Below are positions 14,227 through 16,320 of a DNA stretch of 16,320 nt, piece after piece (position 1 is the first letter of the stretch; the number at the start of each line of letters is the position of its first letter). Both the position numbers and the translations under genes were made by a program. Source of the stretch: Euryarchaeota archaeon UBA105. GTDB lineage: Archaea > Thermoplasmatota > Poseidoniia > Poseidoniales > Thalassarchaeaceae. The stretch spans positions 1 to 16,320 of the forward strand of contig DALV01000111.1 in the NCBI GenBank assembly GCA_002496905.1, read 5' to 3'. The notes beneath the pieces are model-generated. The model had not been told where the DNA came from, searched no databases, and saw only the letters and a list, made by a program, of their open reading frames with translations.

Positions 14227-15804
14227 TCAAGCATCTACACCTTCAGGTATGTAATACAAATCTACACTACCTGTTCCCAGGGCTACTGGTTGACCAACGA
14301 TGATATTCTCAGTTACACCTCTTAGGTGGTCTCTTTCACCAATTATACCAGCACGAAGTAAGTGGTTAACAGATACTTCGAAGGCTGACCTTGCCAGAAT
14401 ACTGTGTTTCGTACCGCTAACTCCATGTCGTCCAATCGCCCGAACTTGACCTTCGCTAGTCATTACGTCGGCCACAGTGATTAGGTGTCTAGTGTCAACC
14501 TCCAAACCTGCCCCTTCAAGAGTATCTTTCATCTCATTGACGATTGCTTGCCTTGCCGCTTCGACGCCTAGATATTGGTAAATTTCATTGATATTGTTTG
14601 TGTAAGTTCTGGCTCTGTCAACACCTGCGAATAAACTGACCTTTGATAGATTTGATCCAATTGTGGCGATGTAATACTCGCCGGTATCCTTGTTTGGACC
14701 CTGAACATTCGCTCGTACTATATCTGGCAATCCCTTCAATCTAAGTTTCTTGATTTTGTCCTCAAGTTGCAATAGAGCGGTGTAAGTTGGTGGGTCACTG
14801 GCTAATGTGGCTAAATCATCTTCTTTTGTCACACCAGGGATTATTGTCAGAACCTTAGGCTTGTCTTCATCATCTACCTGGATGTAAAGTCGAAGAGCTT
14901 TTTGCAACTTGTCTCTAACCTCTGCACCATTCATTTTCTTCAATCGTAGATTAGAAGGCTTGAGTTCAAGTTTAAGATGCCTTTGGGCAACATCAACATC
15001 GATGGACGCAATATCTCGAGTTGTTGTTGTTTCAATTGCTGCTGCAATTGCCTGAACTTTCTTCTCATTGGTACGAAGCGGCTTCTTTTTCGAGTCATTT
15101 TCATCTAGGTAAACAAGCATTGTTGGTGTTTTTGGAACCTTCCTAGCGTCAACAATTTCAATTACCCTAGGAAGTCCTTGAGTTACGTTAACCGTAGCTA
15201 CACCCGCATAGTGGAAAGTACGCATTGTCATCTGGGTTCCAGGTTCGCCAATTGATTGAGCTGTGGTTATCCCCACTGCCTCGTGTGGATCAACTCTAGA
15301 CATTTCCATGTCTGAAGCCGCACATGTTACGACCTTACGGGCTTCAGCGGCGGTAAGTTTCTTCTTCCCTCTTGAGAGAAGGCCATTGACTAAATCATTG
15401 ATTGTCTTGGGAGTGATTCGAATATCTGCCTTTGCAGCTGCGTCTGAAAGACTGTTGAACATTGGGTTCTCAAGATCTAAATCACGGTGGATTTGACGCA
15501 TCTTGTCTTCCGAGTCATATTCTTGCAGAGGAAGACTGCTCTTCTTTCTGCGTCTTGTAGCAACACGGCGTCGGATCAAAGTCTTCTGGGTTGCTGTTGC
15601 CTTTTGAGCGGCCTTGGTAGAGCCTTGAATTACTTCAGATACTTTCTGTGCCGTTCCAGAATCTGTGGCGCAAATTTGTGCGATTTCTCCAGCGGTAAGT
15701 ACCTTCACGTCATCCCACTTGCGATCATCGGCGAGGCGGTGAGCATATTCCTCTGCGATTCCGAGATCCATTAGCTTCTTCTTAGTTGCACTCTTGACCA
15801 CCAT
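14227..15804 (-). CDS. rpoA2: DNA-directed RNA polymerase subunit A'' with long N-terminal extension
   Basis: C-terminal half of the split archaeal RNA polymerase largest subunit. The core is unmistakable: GITTAQSIGEPGTQMTMRTF (~178-197, trigger-loop region), then HYAGVA, VTQGLPRVIEIVDARK, TPTMLVYL, a jaw region, LITVADVMTSEGQVRAIGRHG and SILARSAFEVSVNHLL near the end. Archaeal A'' is normally ~390 residues, with the SIGEPGTQ block near 70-80; here it is 525, with the block near 180. The extra ~110 residues hold a compact helical unit (~3-60: KKLMDLGIAEEYAHRLADD...LTAGEIAQIC, helix-hairpin-helix-like) and a basic linker (RRRVATRRRKK). ATG 15804 overlaps the rpoA1 TGA by one base, with GGAGG ~9 nt upstream lying in the end of rpoA1; GTG 15807 is an alternative. 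Confidence 0.97.
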   Translation of the reverse strand: MVVKSATKKKLMDLGIAEEYAHRLADDRKWDDVKVLTAGEIAQICATDSGTAQKVSEVIQGSTKAAQKATATQKTLIRRRVATRRRKKSSLPLQEYDSEDKMRQIHRDLDLENPMFNSLSDAAAKADIRITPKTINDLVNGLLSRGKKKLTAAEARKVVTCAASDMEMSRVDPHEAVGITTAQSIGEPGTQMTMRTFHYAGVATVNVTQGLPRVIEIVDARKVPKTPTMLVYLDENDSKKKPLRTNEKKVQAIAAAIETTTTRDIASIDVDVAQRHLKLELKPSNLRLKKMNGAEVRDKLQKALRLYIQVDDEDKPKVLTIIPGVTKEDDLATLASDPPTYTALLQLEDKIKKLRLKGLPDIVRANVQGPNKDTGEYYIATIGSNLSKVSLFAGVDRARTYTNNINEIYQYLGVEAARQAIVNEMKDTLEGAGLEVDTRHLITVADVMTSEGQVRAIGRHGVSGTKHSILARSAFEVSVNHLLRAGIIGERDHLRGVTENIIVGQPVALGTGSVDLYYIPEGVDA

Positions 15805-16319
15805 CACTCATCACCTCCTAGAGCATCGTCGAGAACCTTGGTGATGTCGAATGGCATACCCTTTCGACTTCTAGCGGGGTCAGTTCCATCTTCACCATAC
15901 TCGAATTGGATAATCCTATTTGCAGTATTTCGAACCGAGCCGTTTCCATCTTCGGACACCTTGAGGTCGTCCATTGCGTTGATTAGGCGGCGTTGCATAT
16001 ATCCTGACTTAGAGGTACGAACCGCTGTATCGACTAGGGACTCCCGTCCAGATACTGATAGCATGAAGAATTCAGTAGGCTCAAGCCCTTGCTTAAACGA
16101 AGACGAAACGAATCCCTTTTCTTCCGCACCTTTCACTCCACGAGGGAAGTGGGAAAGGACTCTGTCTTGGTATCCTCGCTCTAGACGCTTTCCACGGACC
16201 TTTGGTTGGCCGATTGAACCAGCCATCATAGCTAGGTTATCCATTGAACCACGAGCGCCTGATGTTGCCATAATTACAGCTGAGTTGTCCTCTCCAAGAT
16301 ATGACTTAGCAACATTACC
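15804..16319 (-). CDS. rpoA1: DNA-directed RNA polymerase subunit A', C-terminal part (5' end outside window)
   Basis: The frame stays open to the window edge, so this is the last ~170 codons of a gene of ~880-900 codons. The ATG at 16271 is internal: upstream codons read GNVAKSYLGEDNSAVIMATSG, continuing the family alignment. Diagnostic blocks: SGARGSMDNLAMMAG, IGQPKVRGKRLERGYQDR, HFPRG, GFVSSSFKQGLEPTEFFMLS, GRESLVDTAVRTSKSGYMQR, and QFEYGEDGTDP. These belong to the bridge-helix and funnel region of A', which together with A'' forms the active site. The A'/A'' split falls at the standard archaeal site. The gene ends overlapping the start of rpoA2 by one base, so the two are translationally coupled. 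Confidence 0.97.
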   Translation of the reverse strand, partial: GNVAKSYLGEDNSAVIMATSGARGSMDNLAMMAGSIGQPKVRGKRLERGYQDRVLSHFPRGVKGAEEKGFVSSSFKQGLEPTEFFMLSVSGRESLVDTAVRTSKSGYMQRRLINAMDDLKVSEDGNGSVRNTANRIIQFEYGEDGTDPARSRKGMPFDITKVLDDALGGDE

Positions 16320-16320
16320 A

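Noticed and set aside
1..16320. Defence island, CRISPR, prophage or integrated element
   Set aside because: No spaced repeats, cas, integrase, transposase, toxin-antitoxin or phage structural gene was recognised; the gene content is core archaeal plus lineage-specific proteins.

Overview
The window looks like chromosome from a euryarchaeon of the Thermoplasmatota, most plausibly a marine Poseidoniia (Marine Group II) lineage. RNA polymerase subunit A is split into A' and A'' and followed by ribosomal protein L30e. An archaeal/eukaryotic-type S3Ae (eS1) is present, PdxS carries an archaeal-type insertion, and there is a COG1325-type RNA-binding protein. Many genes have GAGG/GGAGG Shine-Dalgarno sites 5-9 nt before the start, often with GTG or TTG starts. 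The phylum call is fairly safe; the finer placement is inference. No rRNA, tRNA, CRISPR array, transposase or phage gene was seen, and no stretch above 300 bases lacks a gene.

Layout. (1) 2-364 (+): the 3' end of a LemA gene, converging on a minus-strand block. (2) 375-2863 (-), in transcription order: S3Ae with an unusual acidic + SAP C-terminus, a purine/methylthioinosine-type phosphorylase, a small two-TM protein and a MazG-like pyrophosphohydrolase. (3) 2992-4848 (+), diverging from S3Ae: a COG1325-like RNA-binding protein, a seven-iron ferredoxin and PdxS (PLP synthase). (4) 4851-10029 (-): a tight four-gene operon, in transcription order a secreted-domain/TM/double zinc-ribbon protein, a DtxR-family regulator, a five-TM membrane protein and a coiled-coil protein. 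(5) 10096-12901 (+), diverging from (4) across a 66-nt gap containing two inverted repeats: three more coiled-coil proteins. (6) 12879-13832 (-): an unrecognised protein whose end overlaps the last coiled-coil gene by 23 nt. (7) 13917-16319 (-): rpoA1 (partial), rpoA2 and rpl30e.

The part most likely to be new biology is the divergent locus 4851-12901. It combines four coiled-coil proteins of about 300 residues (at least three appear related, and two on opposite strands share a C-terminal tail motif), two membrane proteins, one with paired cytoplasmic zinc ribbons, and a DtxR-type regulator whose ancillary metal site is degenerate. The shared gap carries palindromes built from TGACC/GGTCA half-sites. 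I read it as a candidate envelope-linked coiled-coil (cytoskeletal or nucleoid-associated) system; this is a hypothesis from gene context, not a demonstrated function. Secondary oddities are the N-terminal extension of RpoA'' and the SAP-like tail on S3Ae.
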